DNA of 64,000 bases from an uncultured Paracoccaceae bacterium (GTDB lineage: Bacteria > Pseudomonadota > Alphaproteobacteria > Rhodobacterales > Rhodobacteraceae), in contig CANNCO010000004.1 of assembly GCA_947503175.1 (NCBI GenBank), positions 62,001 to 126,000 of the forward strand, in the 5' to 3' direction. The notes beneath the pieces were generated by a model, which worked only from the letters and a program-made list of their open reading frames with translations, was not told the origin of the DNA and did not search any database. The translations under genes and the position numbers were made by a program. Each line of letters opens with the position of its first letter. The stretch's first letter is position 1. This document shows positions 18,037-28,109 of this stretch, piece after piece.

Positions 18037-18752
18037 CGGGCCACGAGATCGATGAACCTCTGGCGCGCCTCGGGCAGAGGCCTGTCGCCCAGTGACGGCG
18101 CAAGGTGATGGATCAGGAAATGCCCGGTCGTGGTCAGCCCTTCGGCGATCTGCGACATATCCCCGTTGCCATGGCCCAGAAGCGCGGGCGGCAGGGGTAA
18201 CAGGCGGTCCGCCCATTCGCCCGCGGCCTCGGAGCTGACGGCCCGGCCGGTACGGGGCGAGACGAAGGCCAGATCGTCGAGCGTGCCTGTCACCGCACAG
18301 GCGGACAGATCAAGGCCAAAGCCCATCTCGTCGAGGAGCGCCAATTCCCAGCGCAGGTAGGCCATGGACCATGCCGGATTGTGCCCGATCATGTCCAGAA
18401 GACCGATGGAACGTCGATAAAGCTGCGGGTGCGGCTCGCGTTCGGGCAGCGTAAAGGCCAAGAGCGCGCAGACCGCATTCAGCCCCGCCAACGTCAGCCG
18501 CTCGCCCATCACGGCCGCCGCCCGGCTTTTGATCGGCTCGACCGTGAACGTGCCCAGATGCTCGTCCAGCCGGGCGCGCCACGTCACATCAAGTTGCGCA
18601 CCCGGTTGCAGGATCGGCGCGATCTTGCGGCTGGTGCCGCCGCGCACGACGCCCGCATGGCGACCATGGGCAGAGGTGAACACCTCGATGATCGCCGAGG
18701 TTTCGCCGTGCCGCCGCACCGATAGCAATGCGCCTTCGTCCCGCCAGTCCAT
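18027..18752 (-). CDS. recO: DNA repair protein RecO
   Basis: The 241-residue protein has the N-terminal OB fold typical of RecO ([36 protein letters not shown]-like segment) and a helical C-terminal region. RecO works with RecR and RecF to load RecA on SSB-coated gaps. The zinc-binding Cys cluster of some RecO proteins is not evident; only one Cys (LSACAVTG) is seen there. It lies downstream of DUF1491 and era, the common alphaproteobacterial order. Confidence 0.92.
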   Translation of the reverse strand: MDWRDEGALLSVRRHGETSAIIEVFTSAHGRHAGVVRGGTSRKIAPILQPGAQLDVTWRARLDEHLGTFTVEPIKSRAAAVMGERLTLAGLNAVCALLAFTLPEREPHPQLYRRSIGLLDMIGHNPAWSMAYLRWELALLDEMGFGLDLSACAVTGTLDDLAFVSPRTGRAVSSEAAGEWADRLLPLPPALLGHGNGDMSQIAEGLTTTGHFLIHHLAPSLGDRPLPEARQRFIDLVARQS

Positions 18753-18761
18753 GGCACCCCT

Positions 18762-19094
18762 TCAGGCCAGCCCCTCTTCATCCAGTAGATGACGGCCCTC
18801 GCGATCCTCGACCTCGATGACCCACAGGTCCCGGTCGAATTCGCGCTGCCGGGCGATGGCCGCATCGACCTCGGCCTCGTCGCCCTCGCTCAGCACCACC
18901 CAGACCCGGTCGCCGGAATTCAGGTCATAGGATTTCTGAAACACCTTGGCCTGTCCGTCCAGCGTTGCAAGCTTGACCATCACCACACCCGCATTGGGAT
19001 CGCCCTTGTGGATCACGTAGGCGGGGATGTTCACAAGTTGCAACCGGCGCAGATAGGCGTCGATCCAGACCCGCGCCGCCAGACGTGGGCTCAT
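18762..19094 (-). CDS. DUF1491 family protein
   Basis: A 110-residue protein of the DUF1491 family, found almost only in alphaproteobacteria and usually near era. Recognisable features are RLAARVWIDAYLRRLQL at the start, VIHKGDPNAGVVMVKL, and RDLWVIEVEDREGRHLLDE at the end. Function unknown. Its start overlaps the era stop by four bases, which argues for coupled translation with era and then recO. Confidence 0.85.
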   Translation of the reverse strand: MSPRLAARVWIDAYLRRLQLVNIPAYVIHKGDPNAGVVMVKLATLDGQAKVFQKSYDLNSGDRVWVVLSEGDEAEVDAAIARQREFDRDLWVIEVEDREGRHLLDEEGLA

Positions 19095-20002
19095 GCACCG
19101 CCATCCTTGAAATCAAGGCCCATCTCGGAATACCGCTCGGCCTCGTCCAGCCATCCCGGACGCACCTTGACCTGCAGGAACAGGTGTACCTTGCGGCCCA
19201 GAAACTCTGCGATCTCGGCGCGCGCGGCCTGGCTGATGGCCTTGATCGTTTCGCCCTTGTTGCCCAGGACGATGCCCTTGTGCCCGTCGCGCGCGACATA
19301 GATTACCTGGTCGATCCGGGCCGAACCGTCCTTGCGTTCCTCCCAGTTCTCGGTCTCGACGGTAAGCTGATAGGGCAGTTCCTGATGAAGCCGCAGGGTC
19401 AGCTTTTCGCGCGTCATCTCTGCCGCGATCATCCGCATCGGCAGATCGGCGATCTGGTCTTCGGGATAGAGCCACGGACCTTCGGGCAGGGTTTCGGCAA
19501 GCCACCGGCGGAGGTCATCGACGCCATGGCCCTTTTCGGCCGAGATCATGAAGGTCCGGGCGAAGGGATAAAGCGCGTTCAGCTCTTCGGTGAGGCCCAG
19601 CAGAACCTTGGCCTCGACCCGGTCGATCTTGTTGATGGCCAGCGCGATGGTGCAGCCCCCGGTCCGGTCGCCCAGCGCCTCGATGATCGCGCGGACGCCA
19701 TCGGTGACACCCCGATGCGCCTCGACCAGAAGAACCACGATATCGGCATCCGCCGCACCGCTCCATGCTGCCGCAACCATCGCGCGGTCAAGCCTGCGCC
19801 GGGGCCGGAACAGACCCGGTGTGTCAACGAACACGATCTGCGAATGCCCTTCCATCGCGACACCACGGATACGGGCGCGGGTGGTCTGGACCTTGTGGGT
19901 GACGATGGAGACCTTGGCCCCCACCATACGGTTCAGAAGCGTGGATTTGCCCGCATTGGGCTCGCCGATCAGGGCAACGAAGCCTGCGCGTGTCTCGCTC
20001 AT
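19091..20002 (-). CDS. era: GTPase Era
   Basis: The 303-residue Era has a Ras-like GTPase domain (G1 [10 protein letters not shown]3 DTPGLF, G4 NKIDR) and a C-terminal KH domain ([21 protein letters not shown]). It binds the 3' end of 16S rRNA and assists 30S assembly and cell-cycle control. It overlaps rnc by four bases, as in many proteobacteria, linking rRNA processing with ribosome maturation. Confidence 0.97.
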   Translation of the reverse strand: MSETRAGFVALIGEPNAGKSTLLNRMVGAKVSIVTHKVQTTRARIRGVAMEGHSQIVFVDTPGLFRPRRRLDRAMVAAAWSGAADADIVVLLVEAHRGVTDGVRAIIEALGDRTGGCTIALAINKIDRVEAKVLLGLTEELNALYPFARTFMISAEKGHGVDDLRRWLAETLPEGPWLYPEDQIADLPMRMIAAEMTREKLTLRLHQELPYQLTVETENWEERKDGSARIDQVIYVARDGHKGIVLGNKGETIKAISQAARAEIAEFLGRKVHLFLQVKVRPGWLDEAERYSEMGLDFKDGGA

Positions 20003-20679
20003 GCGCCGATCCTTTTCAGAAGGGCGCGGGCCGCGGCCTGTTCCGCCTGACGTTTCGATCCGGCCCGCGCCTGTTCGGCGGTGCCATCGGCAAGGCGCGC
20101 TTCGATCGTGAATTGCGGTGCATGGTCGGGGCCGGATCGTTCAACCTCGACATAAGCCGGGGGTGTCTGGCTGCGGGCCTGCGCCCATTCCTGTAGCGCG
20201 GTCTTGGGGTCACGGGCGTCTTCTTCGACTGCATTGATCCGGTCGCCCCAGAGCCGGAGGACCATTTCCTCCGCCGCGCGGAACCCGGCGTCGAGATAGA
20301 CAGCGGCAATCACCGCCTCGAGCGCGTCGGCCAGAAGCGCGTCCTTGCGCCGCCCGCCAGAAAGCATTTCCGACCGGCCCAGCCGCAGGACATCTCCGAG
20401 TCCGGCATCGCGGGCGACGGCGGCGCAGGTTTCCTTGCGGACAAGGGCGTTGTAGCGGGGGGCAAGCTGTCCTTCCGTGGCCTTCGGATCGGCCCGCAAA
20501 AGCGCCTCGGCCATGACCAGACCCAGAACCCGGTCGCCCAGAAACTCAAGCCGCTGATTGTTGGCGCGGGCCGCGCCTCCGATGGACCCATGCGTCACAG
20601 CCTCGGTCAGAAGCTCGTCACGCACGAAACGGTGGCCAAGCCTTTCTGCAAATGCCCGCAATTCGCCGGCGAGAGGCAT
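19999..20679 (-). CDS. rnc: Ribonuclease III
   Basis: The 226-residue double-strand-specific endonuclease has the catalytic signature [18 protein letters not shown] near residue 40 and a second acidic motif ([16 protein letters not shown]). A C-terminal double-stranded-RNA-binding domain follows ([17 protein letters not shown] to [17 protein letters not shown]). The ATG at 20679 shares one base with the lepB stop (TGATG); a GTG one codon upstream is the alternative. RNase III processes rRNA and many mRNAs. Confidence 0.96.
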   Translation of the reverse strand: MPLAGELRAFAERLGHRFVRDELLTEAVTHGSIGGAARANNQRLEFLGDRVLGLVMAEALLRADPKATEGQLAPRYNALVRKETCAAVARDAGLGDVLRLGRSEMLSGGRRKDALLADALEAVIAAVYLDAGFRAAEEMVLRLWGDRINAVEEDARDPKTALQEWAQARSQTPPAYVEVERSGPDHAPQFTIEARLADGTAEQARAGSKRQAEQAAARALLKRIGA

Positions 20680-21461
20680 CACTCAAGCGCCTTGAAAAAC
20701 CGGTCGCCGCGCCACGTCCAGAAGAAGAACAAGGATTTCCCGGCGGCCGAGAACATCACGCGGTCGGCCCGCCCGATCAGGTTTTCAAACGGCACGAAAC
20801 CCACGCCATTGGGCGGCATCACCCGGCTGTCGGTCGAGTTGTCGCGGTTGTCGCCGATAAAGAAGTAGTGCCCTTCGGGAACGGAATAGACCGGCGTGTC
20901 ATCCATCCGAGATTGCCGCACGTTCAAAACGCTATGCGTCGTCCCTTCCGGCAGGGTTTCAATCGCGCGATCCTTCAGACAGGTGCCGCCAAAGCCGACA
21001 CCGGCATTCTTGCAAAGCGGCACGTTGCCGATCGGGCCCTGCCGTTCGAAGGCCTCGATGAACTCGCCATCGGGGTCCTGGGGCGCGACGGTATCGTTGA
21101 TGTAGAGAAGCCCGTCACGCATCTGGATCCGGTCACCCGGCAGACCGACAATGCGCTTGATGAAATCCGACCCGTTCACCGGGTGACGAAACACGACGAT
21201 ATCGCCGCGTTCGGGTTCCGAGCCGAACAAGCGCCCTTCGATAGGGCAAAGCGAGAACGGGCAGGAATGCTGCGAATAGCCATAGGCCATCTTGTTGACG
21301 AACAGGAAATCGCCGATCAGGAGCGTGTCCTTCATCGAGCCTGAGGGGATCCAGAACGGCTGAAAGAACAGTGTCCGGAACACACCCGCGATCAAAAGCG
21401 CATAGACAATCGTCTTGATCGTTTCGGCGATACCGCCGCCTGCATCTGCACTTTTGGCCAT
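20679..21461 (-). CDS. lepB: Signal peptidase I
   Basis: The 260-residue membrane protease has one N-terminal membrane segment ([20 protein letters not shown]), the catalytic Ser in [17 protein letters not shown], the catalytic Lys in [14 protein letters not shown], and the conserved [11 protein letters not shown] box. It cleaves Sec and Tat signal peptides at the periplasmic face. It heads the lepB-rnc-era-DUF1491-recO run in this window; acpS lies 49 bases upstream on the same strand. Confidence 0.97.
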   Translation of the reverse strand: MAKSADAGGGIAETIKTIVYALLIAGVFRTLFFQPFWIPSGSMKDTLLIGDFLFVNKMAYGYSQHSCPFSLCPIEGRLFGSEPERGDIVVFRHPVNGSDFIKRIVGLPGDRIQMRDGLLYINDTVAPQDPDGEFIEAFERQGPIGNVPLCKNAGVGFGGTCLKDRAIETLPEGTTHSVLNVRQSRMDDTPVYSVPEGHYFFIGDNRDNSTDSRVMPPNGVGFVPFENLIGRADRVMFSAAGKSLFFFWTWRGDRFFKALE

Positions 21462-21510
21462 GACTGCTCCGAGTTCTCTTGTTGCAGGCTAAATGAAAGC
21501 CCTTTGGCGA

Positions 21511-21930
21511 TTAGTCAACCGGCAGGTCCCCTGCCTTCGGGCGGGCTTCGATCACGACAAAGGCCTGTGCCCAGGGGTGATCGTCGGTCAGGGTCACATG
21601 GATCACCGCTTCGTGTCCCGGCGGGGTCATCTCGGCAAGCCGTCCGGCGGCCCATCCTGTGACTTTCATGACCGGCTGGCCCGAGCGGAGGTTCAACACC
21701 GCCATGTCCTTCCACGCGATCCCCATGCGCAGCCCCGTTCCCAGTGCTTTGGAGCAGGCTTCCTTCGCGGCCCAGCGCTTGGCATAGGTTCCCGCGGTGT
21801 CGGCCCGACGTTCCGCCTTGCCTTGCTCTATTTCGGTAAAGACACGGTTACGGAAGCGGTCGCCGAAACGATCCAGCGTGCCCTGGATTCGTTCGATATT
21901 ACAAAGGTCAGTGCCGATGCCGAGGATCAT
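21511..21930 (-). CDS. acpS: Holo-[acyl-carrier-protein] synthase
   Basis: The 139-residue enzyme transfers 4'-phosphopantetheine from CoA to acyl carrier protein. Motifs are the N-terminal [14 protein letters not shown] (Mg-binding Asp) and [18 protein letters not shown]. The start at 21930 gives the standard MILGIGTD N-terminus; 26 upstream codons carry no family sequence. pdxJ normally sits directly upstream in this family, but here an opposite-strand lipoprotein gene separates them. Confidence 0.95.
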   Translation of the reverse strand: MILGIGTDLCNIERIQGTLDRFGDRFRNRVFTEIEQGKAERRADTAGTYAKRWAAKEACSKALGTGLRMGIAWKDMAVLNLRSGQPVMKVTGWAAGRLAEMTPPGHEAVIHVTLTDDHPWAQAFVVIEARPKAGDLPVD

Positions 21931-22027
21931 GGGCGTATTTGTGCGCGGGCGGGTGAGAATGGCAAGCGTCAACGGTTTGGTCAGGTGTAACTGATAGAAA
22001 CGGTCCAACCGAAACTATCGGTATCTG

Positions 22028-22555
22028 ATGATGCGCGTTTTCCTTTTTGCCGTCCTTTTGGCACTCGCCGGATGCGGCGGACTTGCGTGGAATACGGATG
22101 TGGCCAATACGCCGGCAGGCCGTCTTGCCATCGCGATGTCGATTGAGCCGGGTATTACCACCGAGACGGCGATGGTCACGCGCTGGGGTCATCCCGTGCA
22201 GAAGGTGCGCGAAGGCGCGCAGACCGAGTTCATCTATCGTAACGTCCTGAACCCCGACTGGTACACGCTGCCGCAATTTGGCGACAGCAGCGACTATGTG
22301 ATCGTGACGTTTCAGTACGGGCTGGCGACGGGCGTGCGTACCTCCGACGGCATCGCCTGCCGGGGCAGCTTCATGCCGCGCCCGCCGGGCTACGGGTTCG
22401 ACAATCCCACGAACGTCCGGCTGATCGGAGACTGCCCGTTAAGTGGGCTTTGGAACACGGGCGGTCCGAACGGAAACCCGGGCGGAAACGGAGGTCCGGT
22501 TCGCGATCCGGTTCGGGAGGACGCCTATGTTCCCGGAGCGGGTGTCGCGAAATAA
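22028..22555 (+). CDS. Predicted lipoprotein, BamE/OmlA-like pattern
   Basis: A 175-residue protein with a signal peptide and lipobox (FAVLLALAGCGG), so probably outer-membrane anchored. After the lipid Cys, SIEPGITTETAMVTRWGHPVQKVREG resembles the small-protein repeat of BamE/SmpA/OmlA (I-x-x-G-x-T then V-x-x-x-G-x-P), but the similarity is weak. The C-terminal 40 residues are Gly/Pro/Asn-rich (TGGPNGNPGGNGGPVRDP) and probably disordered. It lies between acpS and pdxJ on the opposite strand. Confidence 0.6.
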   Translation: MMRVFLFAVLLALAGCGGLAWNTDVANTPAGRLAIAMSIEPGITTETAMVTRWGHPVQKVREGAQTEFIYRNVLNPDWYTLPQFGDSSDYVIVTFQYGLATGVRTSDGIACRGSFMPRPPGYGFDNPTNVRLIGDCPLSGLWNTGGPNGNPGGNGGPVRDPVREDAYVPGAGVAK

Positions 22556-22596
22556 GGCCCTGCCACATCCGCCAGAGGACGGGCAGTGCGCAGCGA

Positions 22597-23346
22597 TCAC
22601 TGCGCGCGGGCGTCGTCCATCAGCCGGCGCATCTCGGCAATCGCCGGACTGAGGCCCCGAAATATCGCCTCGCCGATCAGGAAGTGCCCGATATTCAGTT
22701 CGCGCACCTCCGGAAAGGCCGCCACCGGAGCGACGGTGTCATAGGTCAGGCCGTGACCCGCGTGGACCTCCAGCCCCAGCTCGTGCGCGAATGTCGACAT
22801 CTCGCCCAGCCGCGTGAGTTCGGCATCCCGCTCGTCATACCTGCCCTCGGCATGGGCGTCACAATAGGCGCCGGTATGCAGCTCGATCACCTCCGCGCCG
22901 ATCCGGTGCGCGGCCTCGATCTGCGCCACATCGGCGGCGATGAAGATCGACACACGGCAGCCCGCATCGCGCAGGGGTGCTATGAAATGCGCCAGAAGGT
23001 TCTCTTCCCGAGCAACCTCCAGCCCGCCTTCGGTCGTCCGCTCTTCGCGTTTTTCAGGCACGATACAGACCGCGTGGGGCGTATGGCGCAGGGCAATCGC
23101 CTGCATCTCTTCGGTTGCCGCCATCTCGAAGTTCAGGGGCACCGAAAGCCGCTCCATCAGCGCGTCGATGTCCCGGTCCGAGATGTGGCGGCGATCTTCG
23201 CGGAGATGCGCGGTGATCCCGTCCGCCCCCGCCTCTTCGGCCAGAAGCGCGGCCCGTACCGGATCGGGCGTTTCGCCACCGCGGGCATTTCGCACGGTGG
23301 CGACATGGTCGATATTCACCCCAAGGCGCAAGTGCTGGTCGTTCAT
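22597..23346 (-). CDS. pdxJ: Pyridoxine 5'-phosphate synthase
   Basis: The 249-residue TIM-barrel enzyme condenses 1-deoxyxylulose-5-phosphate with 3-amino-2-oxopropyl phosphate, the last ring-forming step of the DXP-dependent vitamin B6 pathway. Motifs are [48 protein letters not shown] and [14 protein letters not shown], all at expected places. Its start shares one base with the stop of the DUF2062 gene upstream. Confidence 0.97.
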   Translation of the reverse strand: MNDQHLRLGVNIDHVATVRNARGGETPDPVRAALLAEEAGADGITAHLREDRRHISDRDIDALMERLSVPLNFEMAATEEMQAIALRHTPHAVCIVPEKREERTTEGGLEVAREENLLAHFIAPLRDAGCRVSIFIAADVAQIEAAHRIGAEVIELHTGAYCDAHAEGRYDERDAELTRLGEMSTFAHELGLEVHAGHGLTYDTVAPVAAFPEVRELNIGHFLIGEAIFRGLSPAIAEMRRLMDDARAQ

Positions 23347-24032
23347 CAGTGTTCCATCCTATCGTTCACGCCCTTGGCCGCACGACTGGCTTCGTGGGCT
23401 TTACGCGCCTTCGCGGCCTCGGACTGTCGCCGCCTGGCCTCGAACCGTTCCTTCAGTTTCTTGATCCGCCCCCGTTGATAGGAGGCGATTACCGGATTTG
23501 CCATCAGATAGGCCGCCACGCCCGCAAAGAAGCCTGGGATGATGCAGCCCACGAGATAGGGCATGAAGATGTAGGAGAAGAATTGCCCGGTCTCGACCCA
23601 GCTCACACGTGCCGGCGAAAAGATCGCCGCGAAATTTCCCCAAAGCTCGACCGAGGCCAGCGAAAATCCCAAGAGGATATCCTGCGGCGGCACCCGCGAA
23701 CCGCCGAGAAGCCACGAGCCGAACTCGACCGATATCGTCGCGATGACCGGGAACGTGATCGGGTTGCCGAAAAAGGTTGCAAGCAGGGCGGCCAGGATGT
23801 TGCCGCGCAGCGCCAGCGCCAACAAAGACGCCAGCACGAAGTGAAATCCGAAAAACGGCGTGAAGCTTGCAAACACGCCCGCTGCTATGCCCCGGCTGAT
23901 CTTATGCGCGGGGTCCGGCAGGCGGCGCAGGCGGTGCACGACGTAACGGCCCGCACGGGTCCAGCCGCCGCGCGGATAGATCCAGCGCAGAAGCGCCTCT
24001 GTATAGCTTATCGGGGACCGCCGCTTGAACAA
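23346..24032 (-). CDS. DUF2062 membrane protein
   Basis: The 228-residue protein has the DUF2062 core: [20 protein letters not shown], then [19 protein letters not shown], and further hydrophobic segments (about four in all). The C-terminal 40 residues are strongly basic and helical, likely cytoplasmic. Members are small inner-membrane proteins without proven function. It is placed between rsh and pdxJ with a 6-base gap and a 1-base overlap, so it is in their operon. Confidence 0.83.
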   Translation of the reverse strand: MFKRRSPISYTEALLRWIYPRGGWTRAGRYVVHRLRRLPDPAHKISRGIAAGVFASFTPFFGFHFVLASLLALALRGNILAALLATFFGNPITFPVIATISVEFGSWLLGGSRVPPQDILLGFSLASVELWGNFAAIFSPARVSWVETGQFFSYIFMPYLVGCIIPGFFAGVAAYLMANPVIASYQRGRIKKLKERFEARRRQSEAAKARKAHEASRAAKGVNDRMEH

Positions 24033-24038
24033 AACTCG

Positions 24039-26183
24039 TTATCCCTTGGCACCAGCCATATGAACTTTGCGTGCGGGATCCCGGTGCCGCGAAATGGCCG
24101 CAACATCGCTGTCGGCCTCAAGCGCCAGCATCACCGCATGAAGATGCTCTATATCCCGAAGATCTATATCGACAATCAGACGATAAAAGTCCGGTTTTCT
24201 GTCAAGAAAGCGAAGATCCGAGATATTCGCCCCCTGTTCGCCGATCTGGGTGCACAACCGCCCCAGAACGCCCGCATCGTTTGAAATCGTAAGGTCCAGG
24301 CTGACATCGTAGGCCGGCTGGTGCTGCCCCGAATGCCAGCGCAGATCGACCCAGCGCCCTGGCTGCTCTTCGTATTCCTCAAGTGCTGCGCAATCGATCG
24401 TGTGGATGATAACACCCTTGCCGCGAAACGTGATGCCCACGATCCGCTCGCCCGGAACGGGCTGGCAACAGGGTGCGCGCTGGAACCCCTGTTCCCGCTC
24501 AAGCCCGACAACGGCGTGGGCGCTGTCGATCTCTTCGCCCGGACGATAGGCCAGATCGGGATAGAGCGTGCTGATCACGTCGCGCGCGGTCAGTTCTGCC
24601 GATCCGATCTGCGCCAGAAGTTCGTGGGAGTCGGACAGGCCCATATGGCGCGCCGCCGTCGACAGCGCCTTTTCGGTTGCGCGCTTGCCCACATGTTCGA
24701 ACGCGACGCGGGTCAGTTCCTTGCCAAGCTTCACGAAACGTTCGCGGTCCTCATCCCGCAGACTGCGCCGGATTGCAGCCTTGGCCCGGCCCGTGGCCAC
24801 GATGTCGATCCATGTGGCCTGCGGGCGCTGACCTTCGGCGGTGATGATCTCGACCGACTGCCCGTTCTTCAGCCGGGTCCAAAGCGGCACGCGGATGCCA
24901 TCGACCTTTGCGCCGACACAACTGTCGCCGATCCGGGTGTGGATCGCATAGGCGAAATCCAGCGGCGTCGCGCCACGCGGCAGTTTCACGACCTCGCCCT
25001 TTGGCGTGAAGCAAAAGACCTGATCGGAATACATCTCCATCTTGACGTGTTCGAGGAACTCGTCGTGATCTTCGGCGCTTTCGATCCGTTCGGTCAGCCC
25101 GGCGATCCACTCTGCCGGATCAACCGCAAAGGGGTTTTCGGCCCGTTGCCCGTCGCGATAGGCCCAGTGCGCGGCAACACCGGCCTCGGCGACCTCGTGC
25201 ATTTCGCGGGTGCGGATCTGGATTTCCACACGCTTGCCGTCACGGCCCGAAACCGTGGTGTGGATGGAACGATAACCGTTCGATTTCGGCTGGCTGATAT
25301 AATCCTTGAACCGTCCGGGCACGGCACGCCACCGCTGATGAATCGCCCCCAGAACGCCATAACAGTCGGCCTCGGATCGGGTGATCACCCGGAATCCATA
25401 GATGTCGGACAGGCGCGAGAAGCCCTGATCCTTTTCCTGCATCTTGCGCCAGATCGAATAGGGTTTCTTGGCACGGCCATAGACATCGGCCTCGATCCCC
25501 GCCTTCTCAAGCTCCTTGCGCATGTCGCCGGTGATCTTTTGCACCACGTCACCCGTCTCACGCTGCAACGTGATGAACCGGCGCAGGATCGAATTCCGCC
25601 CTTCGGGGTTCAGGACACGGAAAGACAGATCCTCAAGCTCGTCGCGCATCCACTGCATCCCCATGCGACCGGCAAGCGGCGCATAGATATCCATGGTCTC
25701 CCGGGCCTTCTGAACCTGCTTTTCCGGCCGCATGGATTTGATCGTGCGCATGTTGTGCAGACGATCGGCAAGCTTCACCAGGATCACGCGCAGATCCTTG
25801 GACATGGCGATGAAGAGCTTGCGAAAGTTCTCGGCCTGCTTCGTCTCGGTCGAGGACAGCTGAAGGTTGGTAAGCTTGGTGACGCCATCCACAAGCTCGG
25901 CCACTTCCTTGCCGAAATAGCCGGAGATCTCGGAATAGGTCGACCGGGTATCCTCGATCGTGTCGTGCAGGAGGGCCGTGATGATCGTCGCATCGTCAAG
26001 ATGCATCTCGGTCAGGATCGCGGCGACGGCGACGGGATGGGTGAAATAGGGCTCGCCCGAATGGCGGGTCTGCCCCTCATGCATGCGCTCGCCATAGTCA
26101 TAGGCGGCGCGCAGTTTTGCTTCATCGGTCTTTGGATTGTAGTTGCGGACCAGAGCGACAAGATCGTCGGCGTCAATACTCAT
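24039..26183 (-). CDS. spoT: Bifunctional (p)ppGpp synthetase/hydrolase (RSH)
   Basis: The 714-residue enzyme carries, in order, an HD hydrolase domain (ITALLHDTIEDTRS), a synthetase domain (NGYRSIHTTVSGRDGKRVEIQIRT), a TGS domain (VFCFTPKGEVVKLPRGATP) and a C-terminal ACT domain. The synthetase loop reads GRFKD, the RxKD form typical of bifunctional Rel/SpoT rather than the EXDD of RelA-only enzymes, and the HD pair is intact. It is likely the sole long RSH, controlling the stringent response. The ATG at 26183 (MSIDADDLVALV) is the usual family start. rpoZ, whose product binds ppGpp with RNA polymerase in many bacteria, is next upstream. Confidence 0.95.
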   Translation of the reverse strand: MSIDADDLVALVRNYNPKTDEAKLRAAYDYGERMHEGQTRHSGEPYFTHPVAVAAILTEMHLDDATIITALLHDTIEDTRSTYSEISGYFGKEVAELVDGVTKLTNLQLSSTETKQAENFRKLFIAMSKDLRVILVKLADRLHNMRTIKSMRPEKQVQKARETMDIYAPLAGRMGMQWMRDELEDLSFRVLNPEGRNSILRRFITLQRETGDVVQKITGDMRKELEKAGIEADVYGRAKKPYSIWRKMQEKDQGFSRLSDIYGFRVITRSEADCYGVLGAIHQRWRAVPGRFKDYISQPKSNGYRSIHTTVSGRDGKRVEIQIRTREMHEVAEAGVAAHWAYRDGQRAENPFAVDPAEWIAGLTERIESAEDHDEFLEHVKMEMYSDQVFCFTPKGEVVKLPRGATPLDFAYAIHTRIGDSCVGAKVDGIRVPLWTRLKNGQSVEIITAEGQRPQATWIDIVATGRAKAAIRRSLRDEDRERFVKLGKELTRVAFEHVGKRATEKALSTAARHMGLSDSHELLAQIGSAELTARDVISTLYPDLAYRPGEEIDSAHAVVGLEREQGFQRAPCCQPVPGERIVGITFRGKGVIIHTIDCAALEEYEEQPGRWVDLRWHSGQHQPAYDVSLDLTISNDAGVLGRLCTQIGEQGANISDLRFLDRKPDFYRLIVDIDLRDIEHLHAVMLALEADSDVAAISRHRDPARKVHMAGAKG

Positions 26184-26214
26184 CTGGCCCGCTCCGCAGG
26201 GGCGGCGTCTGCCC

Positions 26215-26571
26215 CTATTGCCGCTCTTGCGCTTCCATGAGCGCGCGCAGCAGTTTCTCTTCCGACATGTCGTCTTCGGCCGGTTTGTCGGCATCCGCGG
26301 CACCCATCAGAAGCGCCATTGCGTCTTCTTCCGGCTCGTCGACCTCGATCTGGGTCTGGTGGCTTTCGATCATGCGCTCGCGCAAATCGTCTGCCTGCTG
26401 GGTCTCTTCCGCGATCTCCCGAAGGCTGACGACGGGGTTTTTGTCGTTGTCACGATTGATGGTAAGCGGCGCGCCGCTGGAAATCTCGCGCGCACGATGC
26501 GCAGCAAGCATCACCAGTTCGAACCGGTTAGGGACTTTATCAACGCAATCTTCGACCGTCACGCGGGCCAT
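26215..26571 (-). CDS. rpoZ: RNA polymerase omega subunit
   Basis: The 118-residue product starts [30 protein letters not shown], the canonical omega sequence that clasps the beta-prime C-terminus, and has an acidic C-terminal extension. The ATG at 26571 has GGAG with 6-base spacing; an ATG four codons upstream is less well placed. It sits 31 bases upstream of rsh, the conserved rpoZ-spoT order. Confidence 0.95.
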   Translation of the reverse strand: MARVTVEDCVDKVPNRFELVMLAAHRAREISSGAPLTINRDNDKNPVVSLREIAEETQQADDLRERMIESHQTQIEVDEPEEDAMALLMGAADADKPAEDDMSEEKLLRALMEAQERQ

Positions 26572-26610
26572 TTGCTTCTCCAATTGCCTTCAGGGAAGTC
26601 TGAAAGGCGC

Positions 26611-26639
26611 TAAATAGGGCCTTGTTCAAAGGATGACAA
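26611..26639 (-). promoter_or_regulatory. Promoter of rpoZ-rsh operon
   Basis: On the minus strand TTGTCA (26639-26634), a 17-base spacer and TATTTA (26616-26611) give a strong sigma-70-type promoter, placing the start point about 33 bases before rpoZ. It is one of the best -35/-10 matches in the window. Confidence 0.6.
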
Positions 26640-26849
26640 GCCGAAAACCCACCTTCCCGACATCGTGATCGCGCCCGGCGGAGACAACCGATCCAGTGCA
26701 CGATCCGGTCCTGAAATGCCATCGGTGCCGGGTTCCGCCGACATCTTTGGCACAGCGACTTGTTGCGATATGGCACGCATTGGTGTCATTCTGCTGTTAC
26801 AGGTGTCGATTTTTGCATGTGACGTTGCGGATATCTGCATAGTGGAGAG

Positions 26850-26877
26850 TTGAACCTGGACGGTTAACGTCTATTTT
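26850..26877 (+). promoter_or_regulatory. Promoter of the NYN gene
   Basis: TTGAAC (26850-26855), a 16-base spacer and TATTTT (26872-26877) lie about 78 bases before the NYN gene start. The spacing is acceptable for sigma-70 and the region is AT-richer than average. A GTTAAC hexamer lies in the spacer. Confidence 0.5.
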
Positions 26878-26954
26878 CCGAGTGCTTTCAGGACGCCAGA
26901 GTTCGCGTATTTCGATTAGTCCCGAAGCCAACGAACCGGAAGGATACCGACAAT

Positions 26955-27527
26955 ATGTTCTACAGAGACGAGCGGCTTGCGCTGTTCATCGATGGCTCCA
27001 ACTTGTACGCTGCGGCAAAGTCGTTGGGTTTCGACATCGACTACAAACTCCTGCGCCAGGAGTTCATGCGGCGGGGCAAGCTTTTGCGCGCGTTTTATTA
27101 CACGGCGCTTCTCGAGAACGATGACTATTCTCCGATTCGTCCTTTGGTCGACTGGCTGCACTACAACGGCTTTTCGTTGGTAACGAAGCCAGCAAAAGAG
27201 TTTGTCGATGGTCAGGGCCGACGCAAGGTCAAGGGCAACATGGATATCGAACTGACGGTCGATGCCATGGAACTGGCCCCGCGGATTGACCACATCGTGC
27301 TGTTTTCCGGAGATGGTGATTTCCGCCCGCTGATCGAGAGCTTGCAGCGTCAGGGCGTACGGGTTTCGGTCGTGTCCACGATCCGCTCGAACCCGCCGAT
27401 GATTGCCGACGAACTGCGCCGGCAGGCAGACAATTTCATCGAACTCGACGAGTTGAAGGACGTGATCGGGCGTCCCCCCCGCGAACCGCGCGAGGAACTG
27501 AACGCGCCGGAGATGGTCGAGGAATAG
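26955..27527 (+). CDS. NYN-domain (LabA/DUF88) putative nuclease
   Basis: The 190-residue protein has the NYN fold of PIN-like nucleases: LALFIDGSNLYAAAKSLG at the N-terminus, with an acidic residue, GNMDIELTVDAMELA in the middle, and LFSGDGDFRPLIESLQRQG with two conserved Asp. These acids would bind metal for RNA cleavage. The C-terminal 20 residues are charged and proline-rich. Relatives (LabA in cyanobacteria) are poorly understood; some act in RNA decay. It diverges from the rpoZ-rsh promoter. Confidence 0.85.
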   Translation: MFYRDERLALFIDGSNLYAAAKSLGFDIDYKLLRQEFMRRGKLLRAFYYTALLENDDYSPIRPLVDWLHYNGFSLVTKPAKEFVDGQGRRKVKGNMDIELTVDAMELAPRIDHIVLFSGDGDFRPLIESLQRQGVRVSVVSTIRSNPPMIADELRRQADNFIELDELKDVIGRPPREPREELNAPEMVEE

Positions 27528-27531
27528 AACC

Positions 27532-27987
27532 CTAGGGTCTGGCGTCTGCGTTGATGCGGTTATGGGTCTCGATCACGCGGTCGGGCCATGTGCTCTTGAT
27601 ATAGGCCAGAACACTCAGGATTTCGGCGTCGGTCAAGACATCGCCGAAGCCCTGCATGTTGCTTCTGTATGTTCCGCCGACGACTGCCTCGCTGCCGTAT
27701 TTCGTGATCTCGAACAAAAGCGTATCGGCGTGATGCCAGGTATGTCCGGTTTCGTCGTGAGGCGGCGCACGTAGCAGGCCGTCGGGACCCGGTGATCGCC
27801 AGTCGGCTTCGCCTTCCAGTGCAGCACCATGGCAGGCGGCGCAGTGTTCGGCATAGATCCGGGCACCCGCAATCGCCGCCTCGGCATCCATATATGGGAT
27901 CAAAACAGCCGTTTCGCGGGCCATCACCTGCCAGACGCCGATACCTGCGACGCCCACGACCGCCAAGGCCCCGAAAACCTGCTTCAT
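27532..27987 (-). CDS. Class I cytochrome c
   Basis: The 151-residue protein has an N-terminal hydrophobic segment (VFGALAVVGVAGIGVWQVM), either a signal peptide or a membrane anchor as no clear cleavage site follows, and a single heme-binding CAACH (Cys49, Cys52, His53). The likely axial Met111 is in YRSNMQGF. It is a periplasm-facing electron carrier of unknown partner. The neighbours (NYN protein and ispH) do not suggest a pathway. It ends four bases from the convergent NYN gene. Confidence 0.85.
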   Translation of the reverse strand: MKQVFGALAVVGVAGIGVWQVMARETAVLIPYMDAEAAIAGARIYAEHCAACHGAALEGEADWRSPGPDGLLRAPPHDETGHTWHHADTLLFEITKYGSEAVVGGTYRSNMQGFGDVLTDAEILSVLAYIKSTWPDRVIETHNRINADARP

Positions 27988-28109
27988 GTCCGCTCCCGTC
28001 CCATCATTTCACACCGCACTTGCGGTATTCCGGCGCAGGAAGGTCAAGTCCCGGTTGCGTGAACGGTCATCCTCTTTATCTTCGGGGTGTCAAATAAGGA
28101 TGACAGCCC

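Noticed and set aside
24321-26240. 639-codon open frame antisense to rsh
   Set aside because: Shadow of the rsh gene caused by strong third-position GC bias; composition is His/Arg/Gly-rich as usual for such shadows.
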